Assembly: GCA_937915865.1 (NCBI GenBank)
Contig: CALGIG010000048.1
Coordinates: forward strand, 1 to 64,000
Direction: 5' to 3'
Origin: an uncultured Prolixibacteraceae bacterium
Lineage (GTDB): Bacteria > Bacteroidota > Bacteroidia > Bacteroidales > Prolixibacteraceae
Length of the DNA stretch: 64,000 nucleotides
The notes under the pieces were generated by a model. That model worked only from the letters and a program-made list of their open reading frames with translations, ran no database searches and had not been told where the DNA came from. This document shows positions 9,310-18,332 of the stretch, in pieces (position 1 is the stretch's first letter; each line of letters begins with the position of its first letter). The position numbers were made by a program, and so were the translations under genes.

Positions 9310-10951
9310 TGAGTTGTAGTTTATCGCCTATATTCACGGCTTTCTCAATCACGTCAAGTCTTGCTTTCCACGGATCAGGTTTACCAACTACCTTACCATC
9401 GGGTTGAACATCGAGAATTTCATTTGTTTTCGGATTATACAAAGGCCAATTCGGAAGATCCTTGCCATTCGGATTGCTGGTTTTTGCGAAGTTTACCCAG
9501 TAAGAGTGCATTATTCTTGCAACTTCCTTGTCTTCAGGCGTTGGCGGTGGTGGTGGCGGTCCAAAGCCTCCAACTCCAGGGTTGCCAAATGCGTAAGAAA
9601 TATCAGTGCCATGTCCTGGGCCATATTTCATCCACTGTTTCATTGACGATGGAACGTACGAAAAAAGAAATACATAAGTCGGTTCACCAACAATTACAAA
9701 TGATCTTGCTGTAAACCGTGCAGGCTCTTCCCAAACCTTGTCAGTATTAAACCTGGTTTGAACTTCAGCAAATTCTTTGGTTCCATCTGGATCGTAAGCT
9801 GCTTTTGCCTCGTCTTTAAGGTCTCCAAACATTGCAAACAGTTCTTCTTTTGAAGTGCTGGCATTCACAAAACGTCCGCCTATTTCGGCGCTGCAATTTC
9901 CAATCATAAGCGGCACGCGGGCTTGTCTTCCGGCCTTGTATGCACTTTCGGAGGTCTCCACAACCAGTTTGCCATCCAATATCGGGCCTGAATAAATGCG
10001 CGGGCCTCCCTGACCGTCAGTTTCCTGTCCGCCATCAACAATATCTTCAACTTTTAGCGCACGCAGTTTAGCCAATGCTGCAGCATCAGTACCTTCAATG
10101 CCATGTTTTTTTGCAAAATTGATTCCGATGGTTTCTACTGAAACAGGGTAATAAGGATTTGCATTATCCTTGTCGATTGGCCTGCCCGTGAGAACACCAT
10201 CGCGGCCACCACTTGAATGACCAATTGCTTTTTGGAAAAGTCCTCTTGCCGCAGGAATCGTCAGGAGTGAGTGAACCGAAACACCCCCGGCAGAGAATCC
10301 GAAAATGGTCACATTCTTGGGATCGCCGCCAAATGCAGCAATGTTTTGCTGAACCCATTTTAAGGCAGCAATCTGGTCTATGAAAGCGTAGCTGCCTTTG
10401 GGTTCTTCAGGATGCTCCATGCTTAACGCCGGAAATGCAAAATGGCCAAGACGCCCCAAACGGTAATTAAAAGTTATGAGAATGACGCCTTGTTTGGCAA
10501 ACTGATTTCCGTCATCGGCTCTTTGCGAACCGGCTCCACCGATAAATCCACCTCCATGAATCCAAAACATAACTGGTAGCTTTGATTTAGGACCAGCAGC
10601 GGCAGGTTTCCATATATTCAGATACAGACAATCTTCTGACGATCCTGCCTGAATAGTTCCGGGAGCCGCGCCCCAACCGCCCTGTGCGCAACTTGCACCA
10701 AACTTGGTGGCGTCACGTTCGCCCTGCCAGGCTACTAAGGGTTGTGGCGGACGCCAGCGGAATTCACCAACAGGAGGCGCGGCATACGGTATGCCTTTGA
10801 AACTATCCACGTCGCCATCATTCACGCCCCGAACTACACCCGATGTTGTTTTAACTTTGGGTGCTGAGCCAGACGATGTAATCACGTTGGCCTGCTGTGC
10901 CTGCAACCCAAAGCTAACAAGCACGGCTGCTATTGTTAAAATTCTTTTCAT
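9299..10951 (-). CDS. Secreted type-B carboxylesterase
   Basis: This 550-aa protein starts with a signal peptide ending near LQAQQ and shows the type-B carboxylesterase hallmarks: EDCLYLN near residue 108, the oxyanion motif HGGGFIGGAG, and the nucleophile elbow GFSAGG near residue 220. The catalytic His region is near GPGHGTD. A proline-rich loop (about residues 470-477) occurs near the C-terminus. It hydrolyses carboxylic esters in the periplasm; the substrate is unknown. It is the third gene from the end of the minus-strand operon and overlaps the CMD gene. Confidence 0.9.
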   Translation of the reverse strand: MKRILTIAAVLVSFGLQAQQANVITSSGSAPKVKTTSGVVRGVNDGDVDSFKGIPYAAPPVGEFRWRPPQPLVAWQGERDATKFGASCAQGGWGAAPGTIQAGSSEDCLYLNIWKPAAAGPKSKLPVMFWIHGGGFIGGAGSQRADDGNQFAKQGVILITFNYRLGRLGHFAFPALSMEHPEEPKGSYAFIDQIAALKWVQQNIAAFGGDPKNVTIFGFSAGGVSVHSLLTIPAARGLFQKAIGHSSGGRDGVLTGRPIDKDNANPYYPVSVETIGINFAKKHGIEGTDAAALAKLRALKVEDIVDGGQETDGQGGPRIYSGPILDGKLVVETSESAYKAGRQARVPLMIGNCSAEIGGRFVNASTSKEELFAMFGDLKDEAKAAYDPDGTKEFAEVQTRFNTDKVWEEPARFTARSFVIVGEPTYVFLFSYVPSSMKQWMKYGPGHGTDISYAFGNPGVGGFGPPPPPPTPEDKEVARIMHSYWVNFAKTSNPNGKDLPNWPLYNPKTNEILDVQPDGKVVGKPDPWKARLDVIEKAVNIGDKLQLNGI

Positions 10952-10976
10952 TGTTTGTTCCTTTTAGTGGTTTCTG

Positions 10977-11828
10977 TTATATGTCAAGTTTACGTTCGCC
11001 CATCCATTTTACAATAGCAGGATCGCGATGGTTGAAAAAACTGCTGGTTTTCATGTCGAGTGTTGTGATGGCTCCCATGTCTTCGACGCTCAGCTCAAAA
11101 TCGAAGATTTCGAAGTTTTCCTTCATGCGTTCTTTCTTTACCGATTTTGGAATTGCCACCACACCGCGCTGAGTTAGCCAGCGAAGTACAACCTGTGCAA
11201 GGCTTTTATTGTATTTTGCAGCAATGGAGAGGATTAATTCATTCTGGAAAAGGTTGTTTCTACCTTCGGCAAATGGTCCCCATGCTTCAATCTGCACGTT
11301 ATTTTCAACCAAAAACTTCTGAGTTTCTATTTGCTGATTGAATGGATGCGTTTCAATCTGGTTAACAGCCGGAGCTATTTCGTTGAAAGTAATTATATCC
11401 ATAACCCGGTCGGGGTGGAAGTTACTTACGCCAATGGACCTGACTTTCCCTGCTTTATAAAATTCCTGCATTGCCCTCCATGAGCCGTGCACATCGCCAA
11501 AAGGCTGATGAATCAGGTACAAATCCAGGTAGTCTAACTGTAGTTTGCTTAGCGATTTTTCAATTGCTTTTTTTGTTTTTTCGTAACCGGTGTCCTGCAC
11601 CCAGAGTTTGGTGGTTATAAACAAATCTTCTCTTGCAACATTGCTTTGTTTAATTGCATTTCCCACAGCCACTTCGTTCATATACGAAGCTGCGGTGTCA
11701 ATCAATCGATAACCGGTTTCAATGGCATCGAGTACACTTTTTTCACATTCTTTTGGATCTGGTATCTGAAAAACTCCATATCCAAGGATCGGCATTTCTA
11801 TGCCGTTATTCAGTTTTACTGTTTTCAT
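10977..11828 (-). CDS. Aldo/keto reductase
   Basis: This 283-aa NADPH-dependent aldo/keto reductase is a TIM barrel. The catalytic tetrad is visible: Asp and Tyr in LIDTAASYMNE, Lys in TTKLWVQD and His in YLIHQPFGD. The C-terminal IPKSVKKERMKEN segment is the usual NADPH phosphate-binding site. Length and motifs match the 2,5-diketogluconate-reductase-like group. It has no signal peptide, so it is cytosolic, unlike its operon neighbours. It lies 2 bp from the upstream hydrolase gene and 25 bp from the carboxylesterase. Confidence 0.92.
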   Translation of the reverse strand: MKTVKLNNGIEMPILGYGVFQIPDPKECEKSVLDAIETGYRLIDTAASYMNEVAVGNAIKQSNVAREDLFITTKLWVQDTGYEKTKKAIEKSLSKLQLDYLDLYLIHQPFGDVHGSWRAMQEFYKAGKVRSIGVSNFHPDRVMDIITFNEIAPAVNQIETHPFNQQIETQKFLVENNVQIEAWGPFAEGRNNLFQNELILSIAAKYNKSLAQVVLRWLTQRGVVAIPKSVKKERMKENFEIFDFELSVEDMGAITTLDMKTSSFFNHRDPAIVKWMGERKLDI

Positions 11829-11830
11829 TT

Positions 11831-12871
11831 CTATAAATATTTACCAAAGAACTCGTTAAGTTTTTTCACAGCCTGAGCAACATACTCAGGAACATAGTAG
11901 GTTTGAATATGGGTTGCTCCCGGAATCAGGAATAATTCTTTGTCCTTTGTACCCGTGGCCTGATTGAAAGCGCTTTCTGTCATATAGAAAGAATCGGCTT
12001 TGCTTCCAGCCATCATCAGCAGGGGCTGGTTAATCAAATCCATATTTGTTGCAGCATCAAATTCCATTAAATCGAGCAAGCTGCTCATGGTATATCTGAA
12101 TGTTGAATTAGGATGGGCATGGGTTCTGTTGTAATAGTAATGGCCTTCGCGGTACAGGTCGAACGGCATTTTGTCGGCCTGTTCATCGGTTGTTTTTGTA
12201 TCGGCAGCATAGCGTACTTCACCTCCTGTTGCTTCCAATGCCCGGGCTTCCGAAGCCTGTTTCAGGCGTTCCTGAATGGTGGAAACCTGCGAATTCATAA
12301 ACCCGTTTCGCCGAACCAATCCTGAATTAAACATACTCAGGGTAGCCACAGCTTTGAAGCGCTTATCAGTTTGAGCAGCTTTTAAAGTGTAACCGCCGCC
12401 GCCACAAATGCCTAAAACCCCAAGACGATTTACATCTACACCTTTGTACTGAGTAATGAAGTCAGCCATACCACGAATATCCTCTATTCGGTTAGCGGGT
12501 TTATCCACATTGCGGGGCTGTCCGCCACTTGCGCCTTGATAAGATGCGTCGGCAGCAATCGAGATATAGCCAGATTCGGCTAAACGTTGCGCATACAATC
12601 CGGCAACCTGCTCTTTAACGCCACCGTTCGGATGAGCAACAACCACTGCCGGATATTTTTTCTCCGGATCGTAATTGGCGGGAGTATATACATTTGCCGA
12701 AATTTCTATTCCATTCAATTTATATGTCACCGGATGAATGTTCACTTTCCCGGGTATATTTTCGGTAATCGCATCACCGTAAACCAGGCCAAATGGATTG
12801 GAAAGTTTGGTTTGCGCTGAAGATGTGATGCTTATTAATGCAATCATGACAATCAAAAAATAAGTTTTCAT
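11831..12871 (-). CDS. Secreted alpha/beta hydrolase (dienelactone-hydrolase-like)
   Basis: This 346-aa protein has a signal peptide ending near SSAQ and an alpha/beta-hydrolase core. The nucleophile elbow GICGGGGYT has Cys where most esterases have Ser, as in dienelactone hydrolases. The acid lies in GSKADSFYM and the catalytic His in PGATHIQTYY. The protein is periplasmic with an unknown ester or lactone substrate. It overlaps the upstream esterase gene by 4 bp and so is translationally coupled to it. Confidence 0.86.
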   Translation of the reverse strand: MKTYFLIVMIALISITSSAQTKLSNPFGLVYGDAITENIPGKVNIHPVTYKLNGIEISANVYTPANYDPEKKYPAVVVAHPNGGVKEQVAGLYAQRLAESGYISIAADASYQGASGGQPRNVDKPANRIEDIRGMADFITQYKGVDVNRLGVLGICGGGGYTLKAAQTDKRFKAVATLSMFNSGLVRRNGFMNSQVSTIQERLKQASEARALEATGGEVRYAADTKTTDEQADKMPFDLYREGHYYYNRTHAHPNSTFRYTMSSLLDLMEFDAATNMDLINQPLLMMAGSKADSFYMTESAFNQATGTKDKELFLIPGATHIQTYYVPEYVAQAVKKLNEFFGKYL

Positions 12872-14001
12872 TTATCTAATCCTTTCTCTTTTAACCAGTT
12901 CGACATTAGGTCAGCAATTTCAATATTGTTTAAATCGGAGAACGGAAAATGTGTGTTGCCTTTAATCCCTATTTCAGGAAGATGCACTACGGTTACATCG
13001 CCGCCGTGACGGTTTACTGCATCGCGCCACAAACGTGCCATTTCCAGGCGAGCACGCCAACCATCCTGTCCCGGATTGTCGATTGGTTTTTCAGGAATAT
13101 TGTCGCCATAATAAATAATGATCGGAATTTTGGTCAGTTTCATAAAATCGGTCATCGGCACGGTAACTGGCGATAATGATCCACCTGCCATTGCAATTGG
13201 CGCAGGCACTTCACCTTCAGGAAATACGAAACCGCTTCCCGGCTCGTATGACACGATGGCTTTTATATTTTGATTTTTAATAGCCGTGGCCCAGCCCATA
13301 CCTCCTGAATGAGAATGGGTAACAAGTATTCCTTCGCCAATTTTATTAAACAGGGCCGATATAGCATCAGAATTGACGTTGATGTCGATTGGACCAACAT
13401 TGGGCACCATCTGCCGAAAATATTGATTGAGCGCTTCCGCATCTTTCGAAAATTGCACTCCTTCGAAATAATTTGGCCAAATACCCACCCGGAAAGTGCC
13501 AAACCAGCCTTGTTCATCGGGTGTTGGAGTAATGGTTGCTGGGACTGTACTTCGGCCTGCATCGCCACGGCGCGGTTGATCAATTAAATAAACAGGAAAG
13601 CGGCGGCGCAGAAATATGGTTTGGTAACCTTCGCGTCCGTCGGGAGTAGTTTCCCAGGTTTTGGAAAATTGTCCGATGCCGTGCCACATTACCAACGGGT
13701 ATTTTCGAGCTTTATCTGGTATCTGATAGAATACATAGGCATGATCGCCATGGTAAGTTTGTCCTTCAGGAGTTTGGTTGTATGGATTGAATGTACCTGG
13801 GTTTGAGATTACGGTTCCGCCAACAGCAAAACTGCCTTGTTCGCGAATAACCAATAGTTTCTCTTTAGTTTTTGCATAGCTTGAAAAACTAAAGAACGCC
13901 ATTATTAGAATAAGTACATTCAGTAATAGGAAGCTTTTTTTAGCGACCAGATTAGTACTGCTTGACCACTTTGTTTTTTTGTAATAATTTTCTTTTTCCA
14001 T
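12868..14001 (-). CDS. Secreted alpha/beta-fold esterase
   Basis: From ATG 14001 the protein is 377 aa. A longer frame from 14085 exists, but the -7 box at 14022-14029 lies inside that extension and decides for 14001. The N-terminus has a long signal or anchor (hydrophobic segment LLLNVLILIMAFF). The body has the sequence around LVMWHGIGQ (oxyanion loop) and THSHSGGMGWA (nucleophile elbow HSHSGG), with a late GNTHFPFSD giving the catalytic His. This matches a family of secreted bacterial esterases of undefined specificity. It is the first gene of the minus-strand hydrolase operon and divergent from the AraC-type regulator. Confidence 0.83.
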   Translation of the reverse strand: MEKENYYKKTKWSSSTNLVAKKSFLLLNVLILIMAFFSFSSYAKTKEKLLVIREQGSFAVGGTVISNPGTFNPYNQTPEGQTYHGDHAYVFYQIPDKARKYPLVMWHGIGQFSKTWETTPDGREGYQTIFLRRRFPVYLIDQPRRGDAGRSTVPATITPTPDEQGWFGTFRVGIWPNYFEGVQFSKDAEALNQYFRQMVPNVGPIDINVNSDAISALFNKIGEGILVTHSHSGGMGWATAIKNQNIKAIVSYEPGSGFVFPEGEVPAPIAMAGGSLSPVTVPMTDFMKLTKIPIIIYYGDNIPEKPIDNPGQDGWRARLEMARLWRDAVNRHGGDVTVVHLPEIGIKGNTHFPFSDLNNIEIADLMSNWLKEKGLDK

Positions 14002-14021
14002 TTCATTGATATTATACTCAA

Positions 14022-14029
14022 CAAAGGTA
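14022..14029 (-). promoter_or_regulatory. -7 promoter box of the hydrolase operon
   Basis: On the minus strand this reads TACCTTTG, an exact TAnnTTTG match, about 20 bases before the ATG at 14001. It decides the start of the first operon gene. Confidence 0.55.
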
Positions 14030-14126
14030 AGGACTTGCCAATCAGACATTGGTATACAGATTACTGCTTCTTCTACCATTTTCACTGATCAGGTATTTGG
14101 AGCGATTGAAGCTGGGTTGGAATGAT

Positions 14127-14134
14127 TAAATTTG
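14127..14134 (+). promoter_or_regulatory. -7 promoter box of the AraC-type gene
   Basis: TAAATTTG, an exact TAnnTTTG match, lies 23 bases before the ATG at 14158. Together with the minus-strand box at 14022 it defines a divergent control region of about 100 bp. Confidence 0.55.
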
Positions 14135-14157
14135 TTTCAGAAATAATTATTTAGGAC

Positions 14158-15069
14158 ATGGAAAAGATTTTCAGATTTGATACCGTAGCAGAATACAATG
14201 CATTGAATAATCACGAAACCTTACATCCGTTGGTTAGTGTAATTGATTTTTCGAAAGCAAATCCCAGATCGTGGGACGGACAAAAGAGCGTTAAGATTCA
14301 TTATGGCATGTATTGCATTTTCCTGAAAGATTATAAAGGCTGCGATATTAAATATGGCCGCAATTATTACGACTATCAGGAAGGTACGTTGGTTTTTGTG
14401 GCGCCTGGACAGTTAACTGTTGTTGAAACCGACGGACAAGTGTATCAGCCGAAAGGATATGCGTTGGTGTTTCATCCCGATCTGGTGCATGGCACTTCTT
14501 TGGCTCGTGCAATGAATGATTATGACTTTTTCAGCTACAACGCCAACGAAGCGCTACATTTGTCGGAACGTGAAAGACTTATTGTTTTGGATTGCTTTTC
14601 AAAAATAGAATACGAGCTGCAACAGAATATCGACAAGCACAGTAAGAAACTCATTGCCTCAAATATCGAATTGTTCCTGAATTACTGCGAGCGGTTTTAC
14701 GACCGGCAATTCATTACCAGGGATAATGTGAATAAAGGAATTCTGGAAAAGTTTGAAGAATTGCTGAATGGCTATTTTACTTCAGACAAACCTAAAAATA
14801 TTGGATTACCTTCCGTTGCCTGGTGTGCCGAAGAGCTTCATTTGTCGGCCAATTATTTTGGCGATTTGATCAAACGGGAAACCGGAAAGGCAGCCAAAGA
14901 ATACATTCACAACAAGATTATTGATATTGCCAAGAACAAGGCGCTCAATACTAATAAAACGGTGAATGAAATTGCTTATGAGCTGGGCTTCAAATATCCG
15001 CAGCATTTTACCCGACTGTTTAAAACTGTAACAGGGTTAACTCCCAACGAATACAGGTTTCAGAACTAG
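14158..15069 (+). CDS. AraC-family transcriptional regulator
   Basis: This 303-aa protein has an N-terminal cupin-like sensor half (about residues 20-165, with FVAPGQL and FHPDLVHG) and a C-terminal double HTH (about 205-303). The second HTH has the conserved VNEIAYELGFKYPQHFTRLFK and ends with TGLTPNEYR. It is divergent from the secreted hydrolase/aldo-keto reductase operon and is the obvious candidate to control it. The ligand is unknown. It is cytosolic. Confidence 0.92.
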   Translation: MEKIFRFDTVAEYNALNNHETLHPLVSVIDFSKANPRSWDGQKSVKIHYGMYCIFLKDYKGCDIKYGRNYYDYQEGTLVFVAPGQLTVVETDGQVYQPKGYALVFHPDLVHGTSLARAMNDYDFFSYNANEALHLSERERLIVLDCFSKIEYELQQNIDKHSKKLIASNIELFLNYCERFYDRQFITRDNVNKGILEKFEELLNGYFTSDKPKNIGLPSVAWCAEELHLSANYFGDLIKRETGKAAKEYIHNKIIDIAKNKALNTNKTVNEIAYELGFKYPQHFTRLFKTVTGLTPNEYRFQN

Positions 15070-15231
15070 CCGCTTTTGTTGAAAAATACACTATATCCCA
15101 TCAGAAGTTGGATAAATACATAATCTATTCAAAGAATCATTATTCCAATCATTGGAGGTAAAGGTACAGTTTTGGTTCGTATTACTAGTCATGCAGTAAT
15201 ATAATACATGTTAGTCTTCAAGTTGTATTTT

Positions 15232-15292
15232 CCTAAGTCAGTAAGTGGAAACTGCCAAATCAGGAAGTAAAAGGGCGCCAAATCAGGAAGTA
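15232..15292. repeat. Tandem 22-23-bp repeats, possible IS21-type element end
   Basis: GCCAAATCAGGAAGTA occurs exactly at 15254-15269 and 15277-15292, a period of 23. A third, degenerate copy (11 of 16 matching) lies at 15232-15247. Multiple short direct repeats at an end are a hallmark of IS21-family elements. No transposase gene is adjacent, so this would be a remnant end. The assignment is tentative. Confidence 0.4.
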
Positions 15293-15529
15293 CAAATTGT
15301 ATTTTGTTCGATTTTTCCTATATCCATTGGTCGTTTAATTCCCAATTCCAATGGAAAAGAAAATATCAAATTTGGGGTATGATGTGCTGTTGCAATGGGA
15401 AATGACTGGCACCAGAAAGTGCGTGGGCAGTTATTCTCATTTCAATAGCATGATGAAAGAGTCAATTCAGACAGAATAAAGAGATATCTTTTGGTTACCG
15501 TGTTTTTTGTGGCAAGCAATTTCGCTAAT

Positions 15530-15710
15530 CAAAATAAGCGAGAATGATGTTGCCACGGGTGGAAAAATGGGTGTGAGGTACGAAACACGCACTTATAGGA
15601 TGCTGAAGTTGGTGAGATGAACGAAATGAAATACTGCATTGACTTAAGGAAGAAACGGTTTAATGTGTGAAACGAATGCTGCAGGTATATGCCTCTATGG
15701 GTAGTTTATT
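15530..15710 (+). mobile_element. Probable group II intron fragment (domain I region)
   Basis: The segment contains structured RNA-like motifs resembling domain I of bacterial group II introns: GGTGTGAGGTACGAAACAC, an AGGATGCTGAAGTTGGTGAG block, GAACGAAATGAAATAC and TGTGTGAAACGAATGCTGC. The order aggatrctga ... gacgaaa ... atac is shared with the better-supported intron remnant on the minus strand near 36.3 kb. No intron-encoded protein is near it, so it is truncated. The rest of 15070-16040 holds the repeats just upstream, short open frames without motifs, and the promoter of the octaheme gene. Confidence 0.4.
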
Positions 15711-15975
15711 AAATAAAACATAATTTGAGATTGGTGATGAATCTATAGCTTTGAAATATGTGATAACTACATGTTTCAAATTACTCAGATTAGGAATATC
15801 AAATGGTGTGAAAATAAATTTATCTGACGATAAGATTGTAAACGATTTATTTCCAGTTGAAGTTTATTGCTTTCCAACCTTCCATATTTTGAGTAAATTA
15901 TAGTATGAATGTCAGGAAAAACAAGTTCATTTTAGAATTATTTCTTTATCGATATTCGATGTATGTATATATTGC

Positions 15976-15983
15976 TATATTTG
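15976..15983 (+). promoter_or_regulatory. -7 promoter box of the octaheme operon
   Basis: TATATTTG, an exact TAnnTTTG match, is 58 bases before the ATG at 16041. The predicted transcription start (about 15990) lies just before the palindromic operator at 15996. Confidence 0.6.
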
Positions 15984-15995
15984 CATTTAATTTAA

Positions 15996-16011
15996 ATGAG
16001 CATTTGCTCAT
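15996..16011. promoter_or_regulatory. Palindromic operator ATGAGCA-N2-TGCTCAT (copy 1)
   Basis: ATGAGCATTTGCTCAT is a perfect 7-bp-arm palindrome with a 2-nt centre, placed just after the -7 box and before the octaheme cytochrome gene. The same arms occur at 21472-21487, and a degenerate copy lies at 23986-24001, both before DUF134 genes. A site downstream of -7 would suit a repressor. That the DUF134 proteins bind it is inference. Confidence 0.75.
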
Positions 16012-16040
16012 AATTAATTAGTCGAAATCTTTGGGACGCC

Positions 16041-17645
16041 ATGATAAGGAACCTACTATTTGTAATCGTTGCTGTAATATTTGCTCTTGTAATGGTAAAT
16101 GTTCTTCACAAGGAGGATAACTACAATCTTAAATTGGAAGAATTAAAGCATAAATATGCACTGAAAGAAATTTCCTCAGTCAATCACGCTTTACTACCTG
16201 CTTTGGACAAGGAATTTAAAACTCCTCAGGAAGTTACCGAAGCTTGTCTCTCGTGCCATACCGAAACGCACAAGGAAGTAATGGCATCTTCGCACTGGAA
16301 TTGGGAGCGTACAGCTTACGTGGAAGGGAAAGGTATAACGTCAGCCGGAAAGAAAAACGTGATGAATAATTTCTGTCTAGGAACCAGCTCTAACGAAAAG
16401 TCGTGCTCCAAATGCCATATTGGCTACGGAATGACCAGCAACCATTACGATTTTAATAACTCGCGTAATGTGGATTGTATGGTTTGTCATGATAACAGCG
16501 AGGAATATCTGAAGGGAGCGTCAATGGCCGGATATCCCGACCGGACAGTTAATCTGGAAAAAGTGGCCCAGAGTGTTGGTTCTCCTCGAAAAAGCAATTG
16601 TGGTTCGTGCCACTACTTTGGCGGAGGTGGAAACAATGTGAAACATGGCGATCTGGATGTCGCCCAAAACTCGTGTACACGCGAAGTTGACGTTCACATG
16701 GGCGCCAACGGCATGAACATGGAATGCGTAGCCTGTCATACCACAAAAAACCACCAGATATCGGGCAAACTTTATTCGGTTTCGCCCGATAATACCAACA
16801 GGGCGACCTGCGAACAATGCCACACCAACACACCGCATTTACGCGATGTACTCAACCGCCACAGCTCGAAAGTGTCTTGCCAGGCTTGCCACATACCGGT
16901 TTATGCCAAAGTAAATTCGACCAAAATGTCGTGGAAATGGTCGGATGCCGGAAAGTTAAAAGACGGAAAGCCTTATGAAGAGGAAGACTCTTTGGGAAAC
17001 CACAACTACATGTCAATCAAGGGTTCATTCGTCTGGAAGCGAAATGTAAAACCCGATTATATTTGGTTTAACGGAACTGCCGAACAATATTTGCTGGGCG
17101 ACACCATTAAGTCGGTTCCTGTAAAGATGAACACCTTACACGGCTCATATAAAGATCATTCATCTAAAATTATTCCGGTTAAAATTCACGTTGGCGATCA
17201 GATTTACGACAAAGTTTATCACCGGTTGGTACAGCCAAAACTTTACGGGGAAACTGAAGGCGACAGCGCTTACTGGAAAGATTTTAAATGGAAAGAAGCT
17301 GTTGAAGCAGGTATGAAAAGGTCTGGCCTTCCGGTTAGCGGACAATACGATTTTATTCAAACTGAAATGTACTGGCCCGTAAATCACATGGTCTCCCCAA
17401 AAGAACAAGCCGTTAGCTGTGCAGAATGTCATACCAGAAACAATGGCAGATTAGCCAAACTGACCGACTTCTATATGCCCGGGCGCGACCGGAATAAGAT
17501 ACTTGACGGATTTGGCACAGTCATGTTTGTCCTGACTATCCTGGCCGTTTTTGGACATGCCATGGTGCGAATTCTTTCGAGTATCTGGAAGAATAAGTAT
17601 GAAAAGCAAATCATCAATTATGATGATGATAAACCAACGGAATAA
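16041..17645 (+). CDS. Membrane-anchored octaheme c-type cytochrome, tetrathionate-reductase family
   Basis: This 534-aa protein has eight CxxCH haem-binding motifs, starting at residues 69, 122, 146, 187, 229, 257, 280 and 460. The spacing, with a long gap before the last haem, is that of octaheme tetrathionate reductase (OTR). The Shewanella enzyme reduces tetrathionate, and also nitrite and hydroxylamine in vitro. An N-terminal signal/anchor (residues 5-20) exports it. Unlike soluble OTR it has a C-terminal transmembrane segment (about 500-520) and a charged cytoplasmic tail, so it sits on the periplasmic face of the membrane. The cytochrome b gene is 33 bp downstream and would supply electrons from quinol. 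The YeeE genes follow. The physiological substrate is not proved; the sulfur neighbours favour tetrathionate or another sulfur oxyanion. Confidence 0.9.
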   Translation: MIRNLLFVIVAVIFALVMVNVLHKEDNYNLKLEELKHKYALKEISSVNHALLPALDKEFKTPQEVTEACLSCHTETHKEVMASSHWNWERTAYVEGKGITSAGKKNVMNNFCLGTSSNEKSCSKCHIGYGMTSNHYDFNNSRNVDCMVCHDNSEEYLKGASMAGYPDRTVNLEKVAQSVGSPRKSNCGSCHYFGGGGNNVKHGDLDVAQNSCTREVDVHMGANGMNMECVACHTTKNHQISGKLYSVSPDNTNRATCEQCHTNTPHLRDVLNRHSSKVSCQACHIPVYAKVNSTKMSWKWSDAGKLKDGKPYEEEDSLGNHNYMSIKGSFVWKRNVKPDYIWFNGTAEQYLLGDTIKSVPVKMNTLHGSYKDHSSKIIPVKIHVGDQIYDKVYHRLVQPKLYGETEGDSAYWKDFKWKEAVEAGMKRSGLPVSGQYDFIQTEMYWPVNHMVSPKEQAVSCAECHTRNNGRLAKLTDFYMPGRDRNKILDGFGTVMFVLTILAVFGHAMVRILSSIWKNKYEKQIINYDDDKPTE

Positions 17646-17678
17646 TTCTAACTGATACTATTTAAACAAAGCATTGAT

Positions 17679-18332
17679 ATGCGTAAAGTATATATTTACA
17701 AAGGATTCGAGCGCTTCTGGCATTGGTCGCAAGCCTCGCTCATTATTTTTCTCGCCATAACCGGGTTCGAAGTTCATGGTTCCTACTCGATTTTTGGTTT
17801 CGAAAAAGCGGCGGAATTTCACCGGACCGCTTCGTGGTTACTCATCGGACTGATCATTTTTGCAATCTTCTGGCACGTTACCACCGGCGAGTGGCGACAA
17901 TACATCCCAACAACAAAACAGTTGAAAGACCAGGTGATTTTTTATATCTCCGGAATTTTCAAGGGAGAACATCATCCGACACAAAAAACCGAACTTAGTA
18001 AGTTGAATCCGCTACAACGCTTGGTATATCTGGGATTCAAAATAATTCTAATTCCAATCACTGTAGGCTCCGGAATATTTTATATGCTATATAAAACCTT
18101 CGACCAAAACAATTTGATCGTGATCGAGGATTATCCGCTGGCCTCCATTGCCTTTTGGCATACGTTGGGAGCCATTCTCCTGATGATATTTTTGGTAGTG
18201 CATGTTTACATGACCACTACCGGCAAAACGCCAACCTCAAATATCAATGCCATGATAACTGGTTACGAGGAACTTGAAGACGAAGATGAAACTATTGAAA
18301 ATATTAACAATCAGACAAATGAAACCAAGTAA
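17679..18332 (+). CDS. Cytochrome b (b561/Ni-hydrogenase type), quinone-linked partner
   Basis: This 217-aa protein has four to five membrane segments and His residues placed for two b haems (FERFWHWSQ, FHRTASWL, FWHVTTGEW, AFWHTLGA and VVHVYM). It matches the cytochrome b subunits of thiosulfate reductases and Ni-hydrogenases. Being directly downstream of the octaheme cytochrome, it probably passes electrons from menaquinol to it. The acidic C-terminal tail (EELEDEDETIE) is cytoplasmic. Its last 14 bp overlap the YeeE gene, suggesting coupled translation. Confidence 0.88.
   Translation: MRKVYIYKGFERFWHWSQASLIIFLAITGFEVHGSYSIFGFEKAAEFHRTASWLLIGLIIFAIFWHVTTGEWRQYIPTTKQLKDQVIFYISGIFKGEHHPTQKTELSKLNPLQRLVYLGFKIILIPITVGSGIFYMLYKTFDQNNLIVIEDYPLASIAFWHTLGAILLMIFLVVHVYMTTTGKTPTSNINAMITGYEELEDEDETIENINNQTNETK

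Noticed and set aside
15300..15480. Short ORF starting near 15352 (MEKKISNLGYDVLLQW...) as a gene
   Set aside because: Only about 40 codons, no family signature, and it lies within mobile-element debris.
18274..18318. Upstream start for the first YeeE half
   Set aside because: It would add 15 residues encoded wholly inside the cytochrome b gene; family similarity begins at the Met at 18319.
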